A stretch of DNA of 64,000 nucleotides from Deltaproteobacteria bacterium (GCA_012517315.1 JAAYVE010000008.1:1-64000), one strand, 5' to 3'; positions 38,494-48,377 are shown, numbered from the stretch's first letter. Translations and numbers: made by a program. Notes: generated by a model from the letters alone, not told the origin.

Positions 38494-38808
38494 ATGGAGA
38501 CAAAACGAAGGATTTTTACCGCCCAGTTCAAGTTCAAAGCTGCTCTGGAAGCCGTGAAAGGGGTGAAAACCTTCAGCGAACTTGCAAGCGAACACGGTGT
38601 CCACCCAAGCCGGATCGGCCAACGGAAACAGCAACTGCTCAAAGAAGGAGCGGAGGTTTTCAGCCACAACTCCAAGAACCGGCAAGACGGCCCAGGGGTG
38701 GAAGCCAATCTGTACCAGCAGATCGGAAGGCTCAAGATGGAACTGGAGTGGCTGAAAAAAAGTTCCCTGACAAACATAAACTCGTCGATCCCGCTCATTC
38801 GGCAATAA
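38494..38808 (+). CDS. IS3-family transposase OrfA
   Basis: 104 residues: METKRRIFTAQFKFKAALEA and TFSELASEHGVHPSRIGQRK are the helix-turn-helix of IS3-type OrfA proteins, with a leucine-zipper-like C-terminus. A seven-A tract (38755-38761) followed by G gives A-AAA-AAG, the classical -1 slippery site that joins OrfA to OrfB. Start at ATG 38494 rather than GTG 38479. Confidence 0.85.
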   Translation: METKRRIFTAQFKFKAALEAVKGVKTFSELASEHGVHPSRIGQRKQQLLKEGAEVFSHNSKNRQDGPGVEANLYQQIGRLKMELEWLKKSSLTNINSSIPLIRQ

Positions 38809-39002
38809 GCATCAGGAGGCAGTGCGAGCTGCTCGGATTAAACCGTTCCACGCTGTACTACAAGCCAGCGGCCGATTCCGACTTAAACCTCCACCTGATG
38901 AGGCTGATCGATGAGCAGTATACGAAAACCCCTTTATATGGCTGGCCCAGGATGACAATACAGCTCAGACGCCTGGGCTACCTGCGTTGTGAGTGCAACT
39001 AG
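38762..39002 (+). pseudogene. IS3-family transposase OrfB, N-terminal fragment
   Basis: Reached by -1 frameshift after LEWLKK. About 80 codons (FPDKHKLVDPAHSAISIRRQ, then ELLGLNRSTLYYKP) match the OrfB start, ending with GWPRMTIQLRRLGYL. The DDE integrase core is absent; the frame runs into unrelated sequence at about 38990. Confidence 0.75.
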
Positions 39003-39526
39003 CCCGGGGACTCGGCCTCCTACCCCATTTCTGTTTGTCGGCTTTTCGCGTTGCGCTCCGGCTTCCTCCAGACGGTCCCTCACGGTTCCGCCCTTGCCTT
39101 CGGCTCGCACTTGTGTCAGTGCTTCCATCACTGAGAGGACTCACCTGCAGGGGACATTCATCTCACAAGTTCACCCCTATTTGGAGCACACACAAGACCA
39201 ATTGCGCCGACTCAAGAAGCAGTCGCCTGATTTGCGCCGTCGGTTCGGGCGACAGTATGCCTATCATGCAAGCATGAATGTGTTCAGACGATCCTGGAAA
39301 GTCTGAGAAGGGCAAGGGAAATGAAGCTTACCCCCTTTGTTCCGGAAAGTGCAGGAGGGCTGGGCGGGGTTTGTAGAGGAATTGCCGGGGGCAACCCGCA
39401 ACGGGATGACATGGGGGGACATACGCCAGACCATGCGAAAGTTGAAACTCAGCCCTTGCCCGAAGGGGCCCGATCAGTTCATATACCATTCTCATCTCAA
39501 CAGCGATCACCCACGGGAGTCTCACT
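39003..39526. other. Unexplained segment after the IS break, 524 bases
   Basis: The sequence from about 38985 to 39310 is different in character: it is not coding in a convincing way and reads like a short non-coding repeat (gttgcgctccggcttcctcc and ccttgccttcggctcgcac are the distinctive parts). I recall similar strings next to transposases in other genomes but cannot name the element. From 39310 to the P-type ATPase start I see nothing. A short tail frame with TQDQLRRLKKQSPDLRRRF could be a remnant. Confidence 0.3.
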
Positions 39527-42268
39527 ATGGAAACGCTTTTGGGTACCCACTGGCACCATCTCCCTGCGGAAAAGGTGGAAGAACTCCTCGAAACCAGCAT
39601 GACCAAGGGGCTCGACCTCTTCACTGTTCAGGAAAGACAGGAGCATTTCGGCCCCAATGTCCTCTCTTCCAAGAAGGGCCACGGACCTGTCGTTCGATTT
39701 CTCCTCCAGTTCTCTCAACCCCTGGTGATCATTCTCTTGGGGGCGGGAATCGTCACGGGCTTCATCGTGGAGTGGTCGGACGCGAGCGTCATTCTTGCCG
39801 TCGTCCTCGTGAACGCCATCATCGGTTTTGTCCAGGAATCCAGGGCGGTGGGGGCCATAGAAGCCCTGGCACGCACCATGACCACCACCACGACGGTCCT
39901 CAGGAGCGGTGAAGTGCGCAGCCTCTCCTCGGAGGAACTGGTTCCGGGGGACATCGTGGTGCTGCAGTCGGGAGACAGGGTCCCGGCCGACCTCAGGCTC
40001 TTTCAGCTTCGGGAGTTGCGCGTCGACGAGTCCGTACTCACAGGAGAATCCATTCCCCTTGAAAAGGACGTGGGCGTGCTGGAGCACAGCGCGGTGCTGG
40101 CCGACCGGCGGAACATGGCCTATGCGTCCACCCTCGTCACCTTCGGGCAGGGACGGGGAATCGTGGTCGCCACCGGAAACCGCACAGAGATGGGGCGGAT
40201 TTCCCAGCTGATCTCCACCGTCCAGTCCCTGGAAACGCCTCTCACCCAGCGCATCGCCCATTTCAGCCGCATTCTCCTCTTCGCCATCCTGGGACTGGGC
40301 GTGCTCACTTTCGGGGCCGGACTGCTCCACGGGGAGCGCGTCATCGACATGTTCATGGCGGCGGTGGCCCTTACAGTAGGCTCCGTTCCCGAGGGACTGC
40401 CGGCCGCGGTCACCATCATCCTCGCCGTGGGTGTTTCCCGGATGGCCGCCCGCAAGGTCATCATCCGGCGACTCCCCGCCGTGGAAACCCTCGGAAGCAC
40501 CACCGTGATCTGTTCGGACAAGACAGGAACCCTCACGGAAAACCAGATGACCGTCATGGAGATCCTGGCGGGAGACAGCCTCTACACAGTGACGGGCTCC
40601 GGTTATGACCCGGCGGGGAACGTGACCGCAGGGGGGCAAGCAGTGGATCCCGACGCCGCCCCCGCCCTCATGGAATGCCTTCGAGCAGGGCTTCTTTGCA
40701 ACGATTCCCGCCTAGTTCACTCCGGGGACCGGTGGTCGGTGGAGGGGGACCCCACGGAGGGAGCCCTCATCGTTTCGGCCGCAAAAGGCGGTCTCAGGCT
40801 GGAGGCGGAGTCCGTCACCCTTCCCCGCCTGGACACGATCCCTTTCGAATCGGAGTACCAGTACATGGCGACCCTCCATGGAACGGGGGACGGGCCTCCC
40901 ATCCTGTACGCCAAGGGATCGGTCGAATCCGTTGTGGCACGCTGCGACGATTGCCTGCATTCACGGGGAGACTTCGCCGCACTGGATAGGGCAAAGGTCC
41001 GCCGCGACGCAGAGGCAATGGCCCGCCAGGGGCTCCGCGTCCTCGCTTTCGCCAGGAGGGAATTGCCCAAGGGGCAAACGTCCCTCTCCCGGGAGGATTT
41101 GAGTTCAGGGCTCACTTTCCTGGGGCTTCAGGGGATGATCGACCCTCCCCGCCAGGAGGCCGTCCAGGCGGTTCGTGCCTGCCAGAAAGCGGGAATCCAG
41201 GTGAAGATGATCACGGGGGACCACGCCCTCACCGCCTCCGCCATCGCCCAGAAGATCGGGCTCTATTTGAACCCCGGCACCTGCAGCCCCGACTGTCATG
41301 TACTTACCGCCAAGGATCTCGCGGAAATCTCCGACACGCAACTGGTGCAAACCGTCCACGATACGGAAGTCTTCGCGCGGGTGTCGCCCGAACAAAAGCT
41401 CCGGCTGGTGAGGGCCCTCCAGTCCAGGGGGGAAATCGTGGCCATGACGGGGGACGGGGTGAACGACGCCCCTGCCCTCAAGCAGGCCGACATCGGGGTC
41501 GCCATGGGGATCACGGGAACGGAAGTGGCCAAGGAGTCGGCCGACATGATCCTCACCGACGACAACTTCGCCTCCATCGAAGCTGCCGTGGAGGAGGGAC
41601 GCTGCGTGTTCGACAATCTCACGAAATTCATCGCCTGGGCCCTTCCCACCAACATCGGGCAGGGTCTCGTGATCCTGACAGCGGTTCTCGCCGGTGTGCC
41701 CCTTCCCATTCTTCCCGTTCAGAGCCTCTGGATCAACATGACCACGGCGGGTTCCCTCGGGCTGATGCTCGCCTTCGAACCAAAGGAAGGGGGGATCATG
41801 GAACGTCCCCCCCGGGACCCCGGGAGTCCCATACTGTCCAGGGACCTGTTGCTCCAGGTCCTCCTGGTGGGATTCATTCTGCTTTGTTCGGCCTTCGGTC
41901 TCTTTGAACTGGAGGAGTGGTCCGGGGCTTCCCACGCCGAGGCTCGCACCGTCTCCGTCAACGTATTCGCCGCCGTGTCCTCCGTTTATCTCCTCAACTG
42001 CCGGTCCCTGCGCCGCCCCTCCTTCCGGGTCAATCCCTTCAGGAACGCCTGGATCCTCCTGGGGATCGTCCTCATGGCCGGAGTCCAGGTGGCGTTCACC
42101 CACGTGCCGTTCATGAACGTATTTTTTCATTCCGCTCCCATCAGCCTTGAAGCGTGGGGGAAGATCATCGCCTGCGCGGTCATCGCCCACCTGCTGGTGG
42201 AGTTGCACAAGTGGTTCTTCCGGCGGCGATCGCAGGCGGCGGCTCAGATCTCCCAAAGGGCCCCTTGA
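39527..42268 (+). CDS. P-type cation-transporting ATPase
   Basis: 913 residues, full-length P2-type ATPase. Actuator LTGES (171-175), phosphorylation site DKTGTLT (D331), M4 motif PEGLPA (288-293), KGSVE in the nucleotide domain, and the hinge MTGDGVNDAPALK. About ten membrane helices. M6 reads LWINMTTAGSLGLMLAFEP, so the aspartate found in Ca pumps (N-x2-T-D) is missing; a bacterial subgroup with this change exists and its ion is uncertain. ATG 39527 has GGGAGT upstream. It follows a stretch disturbed by an IS element. Confidence 0.93.
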   Translation: METLLGTHWHHLPAEKVEELLETSMTKGLDLFTVQERQEHFGPNVLSSKKGHGPVVRFLLQFSQPLVIILLGAGIVTGFIVEWSDASVILAVVLVNAIIGFVQESRAVGAIEALARTMTTTTTVLRSGEVRSLSSEELVPGDIVVLQSGDRVPADLRLFQLRELRVDESVLTGESIPLEKDVGVLEHSAVLADRRNMAYASTLVTFGQGRGIVVATGNRTEMGRISQLISTVQSLETPLTQRIAHFSRILLFAILGLGVLTFGAGLLHGERVIDMFMAAVALTVGSVPEGLPAAVTIILAVGVSRMAARKVIIRRLPAVETLGSTTVICSDKTGTLTENQMTVMEILAGDSLYTVTGSGYDPAGNVTAGGQAVDPDAAPALMECLRAGLLCNDSRLVHSGDRWSVEGDPTEGALIVSAAKGGLRLEAESVTLPRLDTIPFESEYQYMATLHGTGDGPPILYAKGSVESVVARCDDCLHSRGDFAALDRAKVRRDAEAMARQGLRVLAFARRELPKGQTSLSREDLSSGLTFLGLQGMIDPPRQEAVQAVRACQKAGIQVKMITGDHALTASAIAQKIGLYLNPGTCSPDCHVLTAKDLAEISDTQLVQTVHDTEVFARVSPEQKLRLVRALQSRGEIVAMTGDGVNDAPALKQADIGVAMGITGTEVAKESADMILTDDNFASIEAAVEEGRCVFDNLTKFIAWALPTNIGQGLVILTAVLAGVPLPILPVQSLWINMTTAGSLGLMLAFEPKEGGIMERPPRDPGSPILSRDLLLQVLLVGFILLCSAFGLFELEEWSGASHAEARTVSVNVFAAVSSVYLLNCRSLRRPSFRVNPFRNAWILLGIVLMAGVQVAFTHVPFMNVFFHSAPISLEAWGKIIACAVIAHLLVELHKWFFRRRSQAAAQISQRAP

Positions 42269-42303
42269 AAAGCCGGGTGGTGCCCACGGGACGTGTCGCC
42301 GGC

Positions 42304-43281
42304 TCACCGGGCCAGGAAGCAGGCCTGGACCGAAGGAAGCTTTCCCGGCCCTTCAGCGGATTCCACGAGAGCCGTGCAGATGGCCTCCTCCATGGGAATG
42401 AGGCGGATGGGGATGAGTTCTCGAATGCGGTTGTCCCGGCACACGACCTCGTTTTTCAGCCCCTCAAGCAAGGGCATGACCACCCCGGCGGGAACGGGCG
42501 TCACGAGGTTGATCCAATAGGAAGAGAGCCGGGGGGTCAGCACCGGCACGGTGATGATGATGCGGCGGAGCCCCCTGACCCGGCAGTAGATCTCCATGAG
42601 AGACCGGTAAGAGAGGATGTCCGGTCCCCCGATGTCCAGGTTCTGGCCGGCCGTTTCCGGAACATTCAGGCATCCCACGCAGTACTCCACCACGTTTTGG
42701 ACCGCAATGGGCTGGGCAAGGGTTTCCACCCACCGGGGGCAGACCATCACCGGCAGCTTCTCCGCAAGGTGCCTCAGCATTTCGAAGGGGGCCCCCCCCG
42801 CCCCGATGATGTTGGCCGCCCGGAGAACCGTCGCCGCAGCGTGCCCGGAAGCGAGGATTTCCCCCACATGCTGGCGGCTGGCCAGGTGCTTGGAGAGGTT
42901 GCCCCCCATCTCCCCCAGGCCGCCCACGTAGACAATGCGACTCAAGCCGGTTTCATCGGCGGCGCGGACGAAATTCTCGGCGGCCCTCGCATCGCGCTCC
43001 ACGAAGGACTCGATCTCCCACATGCTGCGGCCTCCCATGGAGTGGACGAGGTAAAAGGCGGCATCCATTCCCTCCAGGGCCCGACGAAGGGTCTCCGGCC
43101 GCAGGAGATCCCCCTCCACCACCTCCATCCCGGGCCTTTCCCCCACTGCCTTGCGGAAGCGTTCCGCGGAACGGACGAGACACCGCACCGGGAAACCCTC
43201 GGCAGCCAAGACCCGCAGCAGGCGGCCCCCGATGAAACCCGTCGCCCCGGTCAAGAGCACTTTCGGTCTGTTGTCGCTCAT
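42304..43281 (-). CDS. NAD(P)-binding protein, NDUFA9/SDR-atypical type
   Basis: 325 residues. TGATGFIGGRLL is the dinucleotide-binding loop of a Rossmann fold, followed by VEGDLLRPETL, YLVHSMGG and YVGGLG in the style of complex I NDUFA9-like or DUF2867-associated epimerase-like proteins. The classical Y-x3-K of short-chain dehydrogenases is not obvious. The substrate is unknown. ATG 43281 with a purine-rich GAGAGAGGGA upstream. It converges with the ATPase gene. Confidence 0.85.
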   Translation of the reverse strand: MSDNRPKVLLTGATGFIGGRLLRVLAAEGFPVRCLVRSAERFRKAVGERPGMEVVEGDLLRPETLRRALEGMDAAFYLVHSMGGRSMWEIESFVERDARAAENFVRAADETGLSRIVYVGGLGEMGGNLSKHLASRQHVGEILASGHAAATVLRAANIIGAGGAPFEMLRHLAEKLPVMVCPRWVETLAQPIAVQNVVEYCVGCLNVPETAGQNLDIGGPDILSYRSLMEIYCRVRGLRRIIITVPVLTPRLSSYWINLVTPVPAGVVMPLLEGLKNEVVCRDNRIRELIPIRLIPMEEAICTALVESAEGPGKLPSVQACFLAR

Positions 43282-43645
43282 GGTTCCCTCTCTCTGTCGT
43301 CAAAATGGCAACTGGAAGGCATGCCCACCTTCAAGCAAAAAAACGCTCTCGACGTAAAATTCATACAACGAGGACAAAGCCCCTGGCAAGAGCCCCCTTC
43401 CATTATCGCCGGTGCCCCACCCATCTGACAGAAAGAGCGTCCCTGAACCGGACCCTGGTGCATGGACTTTATGGATCCCATAGGAGAAATAGGCCCACAA
43501 AGGCATTCTTCCGGATGCACCCCCTTTGAATCTCCTCCACAGGCGCAGATCCCTCCAGAGCACACCGACTGCAGATTTCATGAGGTGGTTGGGAATCCCT
43601 CTTGCCTCCACCGAAGGAAAGGGAGGCAGGAACCATCGGCGTATG
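43282..43645. other. Gene-free stretch, 364 bases
   Basis: Between the NDUFA9-like start and modC stop, both on the minus strand. I see no gene, terminator or clear promoter in it; an open 100-codon frame lacks a ribosome site and family features. Confidence 0.4.
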
Positions 43646-44716
43646 TCAGTCCGTGAGGGCGACCGACTTCACCTGCACCCAGATTTCCATGCCGGGTTCC
43701 AGATTGAGTGCCGTCACCGCGCGTCGCGTCAGTCGCGCCAGCAGTCTGTTGGGTCCCACCCGGACCCTTACAATAGCCAGTCCTGGATGCTCGTCTTCAC
43801 CGATGCACTCCACCGCACCGGTGAGGATATTCTGAATGCTGGACTCCTGTGGAGGCCGGGCGGAGAGACTGACATCCCGTGCGAGGACACGAACCCTCAC
43901 CCTGCGCCCCACAGGCAAACCGGGATCTCGGAACCACAGATTGCCTCCTGGAAAATCAATCCTTGCCAGATGCCACCGGGCATCGATGATACCGACAGTC
44001 GCATCCAGGATCACGCAGGGATCCTCCCCGATCCTCATGGGACCGTCCAGCCGCGTCAGCGTCTCGGCAAGAGGTCCCCGGGCGACGACACGACCTCCCT
44101 CCATGGCCACCAGGTAGTCTCCCAGCCGCAGGACCTCATCGGGAGAATGGCTCACATAGATGATGGGAATTTCCAGTTCGTCATGCAGGCGTTCCAGATA
44201 GGGCAGGATTTCCCGTTTGCGTTTCTGGTCAAGAGCGGACAAGGGCTCGTCCATGAGGAGCAGGCGGGGGTTGACCGCCAGGGCCCTGGCGATGGCAACC
44301 CTCTGGCGTTCTCCTCCAGAGAGGCGTGCCGGCCTGCGATCCAGGAGGTGCCCGATCCCCAGCAGTTCAACGGCATGCCCAAGGCTGATCCGTTGGACGT
44401 CTTTGACCCGCTTCAAGCCGTAGCGCAGGTTGCCCATCACTGAAAGATGCTCAAAGAGGCTCGCCTCCTGAAACACGTAGCCAAGGGGCCTCTTGTGAGT
44501 CGGTACCCAACGGCGCCCGTCCTGCCAAATCTCCCCGTTGAAGCTGAAATGACCCCGCAAAGGCCGCTCCAGTCCGGCCATGCAGCGCAAAAGCGTCGTC
44601 TTACCGGAACCGGAGTGGCCGAAAAGCACCGTTACACCGGCAGCGGGCAGATCCAGATCGATATCCAGAGTGAAGCCGGGCCAATCGAGACGAAACCGTG
44701 CATGAATACCGTCCAA
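43646..44716 (-). CDS. modC: Molybdate ABC transporter ATP-binding protein
   Basis: 356 residues. Walker A GHSGSGKTTLL, the signature LSGGERQR, Walker B LLLMDEPLSALD and the switch histidine in YVSHSPDE are complete, and the C-terminal third (about 290-355) is the TOBE domain for molybdate regulation. The start is TTG 44716, one base after the modB stop, with AAGGAGAGG upstream; ATG 44761 would place extra residues inside modB. Works with ModB (permease) and ModA (binding protein) in the same operon. Confidence 0.93.
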   Translation of the reverse strand: MDGIHARFRLDWPGFTLDIDLDLPAAGVTVLFGHSGSGKTTLLRCMAGLERPLRGHFSFNGEIWQDGRRWVPTHKRPLGYVFQEASLFEHLSVMGNLRYGLKRVKDVQRISLGHAVELLGIGHLLDRRPARLSGGERQRVAIARALAVNPRLLLMDEPLSALDQKRKREILPYLERLHDELEIPIIYVSHSPDEVLRLGDYLVAMEGGRVVARGPLAETLTRLDGPMRIGEDPCVILDATVGIIDARWHLARIDFPGGNLWFRDPGLPVGRRVRVRVLARDVSLSARPPQESSIQNILTGAVECIGEDEHPGLAIVRVRVGPNRLLARLTRRAVTALNLEPGMEIWVQVKSVALTD

Positions 44717-44717
44717 T

Positions 44718-45416
44718 TCAGCCTCTCCTTCTCGGGTCAGGCCGCAAGGCATAGAGGGCAAACAGCACGAGGAACGAAAAGCCCAGCATCACGGCCGAAA
44801 GATGATGGGCCTGAGAATACTCCATCGCCTCCACATGGTCGTAGATTTGAACCGAAGCGACACGGGTCAGTGCCGGTATGTTGCCTCCGATCATGAGGAC
44901 CACACCGAACTCGCCTACTGTGTGGGCAAAAGTGAGGATGGAGGCGGTGAGGAAACCGGGAAACGCAATGGGCACCGCGACGGTGAAGAAAGAATCGAGT
45001 TTTGATGCACGCAGCGTGGCGGCCACCTCCAAAGGCCGGTCGCCGATGGCCTCAAAGGCATTCTGTAGGGGCTGCACCATGAATGGCAGCGAATAGAAGA
45101 TGGAGGCGACCACCAACCCCTCGAAGGTGAACGGCAAGGGGCTGATGCCGAGGTGCCGGGTCAACTTTCCCATAGGTCCGTTTGGCCCCATGGCCAAGAG
45201 GAGATAAAAACCGAGCACGGATGGGGGAAGGACCAGGGGCAGAGCCACTACGGCCCCGATCAAACCTTTCCACCTCGATCCGGTGCGAGCGAGCCACCAA
45301 GCAGCCGGAGTTCCCAGAACGAGCAAGACCAAAGTCACAATGCCGGCGAGGCGGGCCGTCAGCCAGATAGCCTGGAAGTCTCCCTCGACGAAGTGCATCC
45401 TCATCCCTCGGATCAT
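44718..45416 (-). CDS. modB: Molybdate ABC transporter permease
   Basis: 232 residues, about five to six helices. The EAA-type loop [20 protein letters not shown] with [14 protein letters not shown] is typical of ModB. The MIRGMRMHF start gives several ATG options near 45416. It overlaps nothing upstream but is followed by modC after a single base, which suggests translational coupling. Confidence 0.93.
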   Translation of the reverse strand: MIRGMRMHFVEGDFQAIWLTARLAGIVTLVLLVLGTPAAWWLARTGSRWKGLIGAVVALPLVLPPSVLGFYLLLAMGPNGPMGKLTRHLGISPLPFTFEGLVVASIFYSLPFMVQPLQNAFEAIGDRPLEVAATLRASKLDSFFTVAVPIAFPGFLTASILTFAHTVGEFGVVLMIGGNIPALTRVASVQIYDHVEAMEYSQAHHLSAVMLGFSFLVLFALYALRPDPRRRG

Positions 45417-45435
45417 GGGTCTTGTTCAAAGGTAT

Positions 45436-46203
45436 TCACAGAGCACCGGCCGATCCCGCTGGAAGGACAAAACCGTGTTTGCTCATCACTTCACGAACCG
45501 AGGCACTTCCCATGTGCTCGGCGAATCGCCAGGCCAGTCCCTTTGCACCGGCTCTAGCCGTGACGATGAAACCTTGTTCCAGGGGTTCGTGGAGATCGTC
45601 TGGAATCAGCCGGTAGCTCCCCTTGGGGGACAGTTCGGGGCTGAGGGCGAGAGACAGGGCAAGGATGCCGACCTGAGCATTGCCGGTCTGCACCAGTTGG
45701 GCAGTGTGGGCGATGTTTTCGCCATAGACCAGCTTGGATTCCACCTGATCCCAGACTCCTGCGGCTCGCAACGCTTCCTCTGCTCGCTTTCCGTAGGGCG
45801 CGTGCCTGGGGTTGGCGACGGCGATCCGGCTGATGGCCGCATCAGCCAGGTCGGCCAGGGTCATCTTCGAGGCGTCTAGAGCGCCACTCCACAAAACAGT
45901 GCGGCCCCAAGCATACAATTTGACCTCCGAGGCGGCGAAGCCGCTTTTCACCAGTTCACGGGGAAAGGCCATGTCGGCGGAAAAAAACAGATCGTAAGGG
46001 GCACCCTGGCGGATCTGGGCATGAAACTTTCCAGAAGAACCGTAAATCACCTCCACTTCGTCCGTCGGGTTGGACTTCTTGAATTCAGAGACAATCTCGT
46101 CCATGGCGAACTTGAGATCAGCGGCAGCGGCCACGGTGATCTTCTCTGCATGAACCGTTGAAACAGCCGACACAAGGCAACAGAACATCAACAGTGTTTT
46201 CAT
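45436..46203 (-). CDS. modA: Molybdate-binding periplasmic protein
   Basis: 255 residues. Signal peptide MKTLLMFCCLVSAVSTVHA, then the ModA fold KITVAAAADLKFAMDEIV with YGSSGKFHAQIRQGAPYDLF and GVWDQVESKLVYGEN, the ligand-binding segments for molybdate/tungstate. ATG 46203 has GAGGAAAAG. First gene of modABC; molybdate is needed for the bis-MGD enzyme at 28965-31031. Confidence 0.93.
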   Translation of the reverse strand: MKTLLMFCCLVSAVSTVHAEKITVAAAADLKFAMDEIVSEFKKSNPTDEVEVIYGSSGKFHAQIRQGAPYDLFFSADMAFPRELVKSGFAASEVKLYAWGRTVLWSGALDASKMTLADLADAAISRIAVANPRHAPYGKRAEEALRAAGVWDQVESKLVYGENIAHTAQLVQTGNAQVGILALSLALSPELSPKGSYRLIPDDLHEPLEQGFIVTARAGAKGLAWRFAEHMGSASVREVMSKHGFVLPAGSAGAL

Positions 46204-46875
46204 GGTCTTTTCCTCATCGGTTTGCACAACTAAAGCTCGCAGGGTGCATGGCAGGGGAGGATCAGGTCCATGGCGTTTTCGAGTGGGGCATGAACGATCC
46301 TCGATCCTGCTGCCCCATTTCCCCAAACTCCACTGGATGGACATGGAAACCTGACCCGCTTTTCAATGGAGCCCCTGCCGCTCGATTCCTTCAAAATCGA
46401 TGGCCGACGGCAGGAGAAACGAGGCAGATTTCATGCCAGGAAAAGAGGGCTCAGCAATCGAAGGGGCGGCCGACAAATCCACGATCGACGGCAGGTGCCC
46501 CTCATCAGGCCATGCAGAAAGGAAAGAGGATCCAGGAAGAACCCTCACGAGGAGACGTCTGCAGACAAACCGGAAGGCATTTCTCATCCTTCAGGATCCG
46601 CTGTATGACGCAGGCATCCGACAAAATTGTGGACAATGGTCAGCAAAGGGTGACCGAATTGTCTCTGAGGCCTTTGCCGGTCAACGCACCCCCTGCAAGG
46701 AGCCCAGATGACCCGTGCCGGAGTGGGCGCTGCAGTCTGAAAAATCAGGGGGGGGAGGCGGTACATGACCGCCGCGGATTCAGCGAGCGTCTTCTAGTGG
46801 GGGAAGGTGCCTCGTGAGAAGCCGTCAGGGTCATTGCCGAAGGGAGGTTCCCTCGGCAAGATGGAGGTCCGGCCT
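46204..46875. other. 672-base region upstream of modA with inverted repeats
   Basis: No gene found. Two neighbouring inverted repeats, ATTGT-GG-ACAAT (46626-46637) and GGTCA-N8-TGACC (46638-46655), about 430 bases before modA, look like regulator sites. I did not find a convincing ModE palindrome or Moco riboswitch. Confidence 0.4.
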
Positions 46876-48069
46876 TCAAATCACGCCGGAAAAGCCCATG
46901 AACTGGTCTGCCTTCCGGTCCATGGTCACGCCGAAAGCGTCCTTGCCGCAGAAGGCGAACTGGATGTGACCCGGATCGATGGTGCCGTCCCCGGTTGTGT
47001 TCTGCTGAAGGACGAACCGCACGGTTGCGGACCAGTTGTCAGCGTCGTACTGAACGCTCACGGGGAAGGGGTTCAAGGTGATCTCAGTGGAAGGGATCGC
47101 CAATCCAAAATTGTAGAGCCGGCCTGCGCCGGTTTCCTCAGACCTGCCGATTCTCCAGTTGAAGGGGTTTTGCACAGACTGCCGGTCCATCGGTTTGTCG
47201 AAATAGAAGGTCATGGAATATGTCTTGGATGCCCCTGCATTGGCGAGATATGCGTCAAGCGCGGAAAGCCTGGTCCCCGCCGAGTACCGGTAATATGGGA
47301 ACGAACTCTTGACGGGATCGGCGAAAAAAATCCTGGGGGCCCGAACCTGATAGATGTAACCGCTCAGGGTTCCGGCCAGGTCCGAATCGTGATCCTCCAG
47401 GAATTCGAGGACGTCTTCGGCTTCGTCAATCCGTCCCGCATCGGCGTAGGCATATCCCAGTTCCGCGTAGGCGTCGTAGAAATCCTCCTGGACCCCGATG
47501 GCTTCTTTGAACGCCATGACCGCTTCGTCGAAGAGCCCCCGGCGGGCGTAGCTCTGTCCAAGACCATAGTATCCACCTGGCTTTTGCGGTTCCAGGGCCT
47601 GCACCTTCCTGAACTGCTCCTCCGCATCGCTGTACCGGCCGTTGGCCATATACGCCTGCCCCAGGGAAAAACGGTTGGCAGCGTTGGGGTTCAGCCTAAC
47701 CACCTGTTCGTATTCACGCTGCGCCTCCTCATAGCGCTTTTCGAAATAGTAGAGCTTTGCAAGGGACGTGCGGGTGTCCTCTCGGGTGGGGTCCAGGGCG
47801 ACGGCCCGTTTGTAGCAATCGATGGCTCCCTGGGCATCGTTCAGGTTCAGGTAGACCTGCGCCATGTAGTTCAGTGCCTCCACCGCGCTGGATGAATTGG
47901 GAGCGAGGGCCACGGCCCGCTTGAATTCCTTCACGGCCCTTTCGTAGTTCTTGTTCACATACTGATCGATGCCGCTGGAAAGGGCACTGTTGGCCAGGCT
48001 CTCCAACTGGTCCGCCTGTTGTACCGTCAAGGAAAAAATGTCCGTTGTGCTGATGCCCCGCGTGTCCAT
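46876..48069 (-). CDS. TPR-repeat protein with unassigned C-terminal domain
   Basis: 397 residues, no signal peptide. Residues about 35-235 hold five or six tetratricopeptide repeats (e.g. EALNYMAQVYLNLNDAQGAI, then ALDPTREDTRTSLAKLYYFE) that usually mediate protein contacts. The remaining 160 residues (YSMTFYFDKPMDRQSVQNPF, GDGTIDPGHIQFAFCGKDAF) appear to be a beta-rich domain I do not recognise. ATG 48069 has GGAGAGGGTGT. It lies alone upstream of modA. Confidence 0.82.
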   Translation of the reverse strand: MDTRGISTTDIFSLTVQQADQLESLANSALSSGIDQYVNKNYERAVKEFKRAVALAPNSSSAVEALNYMAQVYLNLNDAQGAIDCYKRAVALDPTREDTRTSLAKLYYFEKRYEEAQREYEQVVRLNPNAANRFSLGQAYMANGRYSDAEEQFRKVQALEPQKPGGYYGLGQSYARRGLFDEAVMAFKEAIGVQEDFYDAYAELGYAYADAGRIDEAEDVLEFLEDHDSDLAGTLSGYIYQVRAPRIFFADPVKSSFPYYRYSAGTRLSALDAYLANAGASKTYSMTFYFDKPMDRQSVQNPFNWRIGRSEETGAGRLYNFGLAIPSTEITLNPFPVSVQYDADNWSATVRFVLQQNTTGDGTIDPGHIQFAFCGKDAFGVTMDRKADQFMGFSGVI

Positions 48070-48377
48070 ACACCCTCTCCACTCCTCAGGAGAAAAGTCT
48101 CAAGGTGAAAATCGGATGGGCGCTCTGGTTTCTTGAGCAGCACAACAGCAGCGGAAACCGGATTCCGACCTCTCTGAGGCCGAAGACAAGTTCGGACCGT
48201 CACGGAATCGTAACATTGATCCGGTAGATTCCCCCTTGGACTGCCGTGATCCGCCCCGCCGGGATCGGCAAATCACGGAAGCCTAGAGGATGATCGTTGC
48301 CCGGAGTTCTCCCACGCGCCCCCCCAGGACCAGCAAGGGAAGAGTAGCGGCGGGCGCCTTTCAGGAGGGATGGGGAA
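48070..48377. other. Divergent intergenic region, 308 bases
   Basis: Between the TPR gene (minus) and arsC (plus). No gene and no consensus promoter seen. Confidence 0.4.

Larger units (their letters stand above)
38428..39002 (+). mobile_element. Truncated IS3-family element
   Basis: Left end probably at 38428 (TGATTTTCAGACCCC), followed by orfA and the start of orfB in the -1 frame. The right end and the integrase catalytic domain are missing, so this is a decayed fragment that cannot move on its own. Confidence 0.65.

Noticed and set aside
43300-43611. 103-codon minus-strand frame between the NDUFA9-like gene and modC
   Set aside because: No ribosome site and no similarity that I can recognise; aromatic/glycine bias typical of random frames.
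46204-46500. Moco riboswitch or ModE box upstream of modA
   Set aside because: I looked for the conserved Moco-motif purine and stem pattern and for ModE-type palindromes on the minus strand; neither was convincing.
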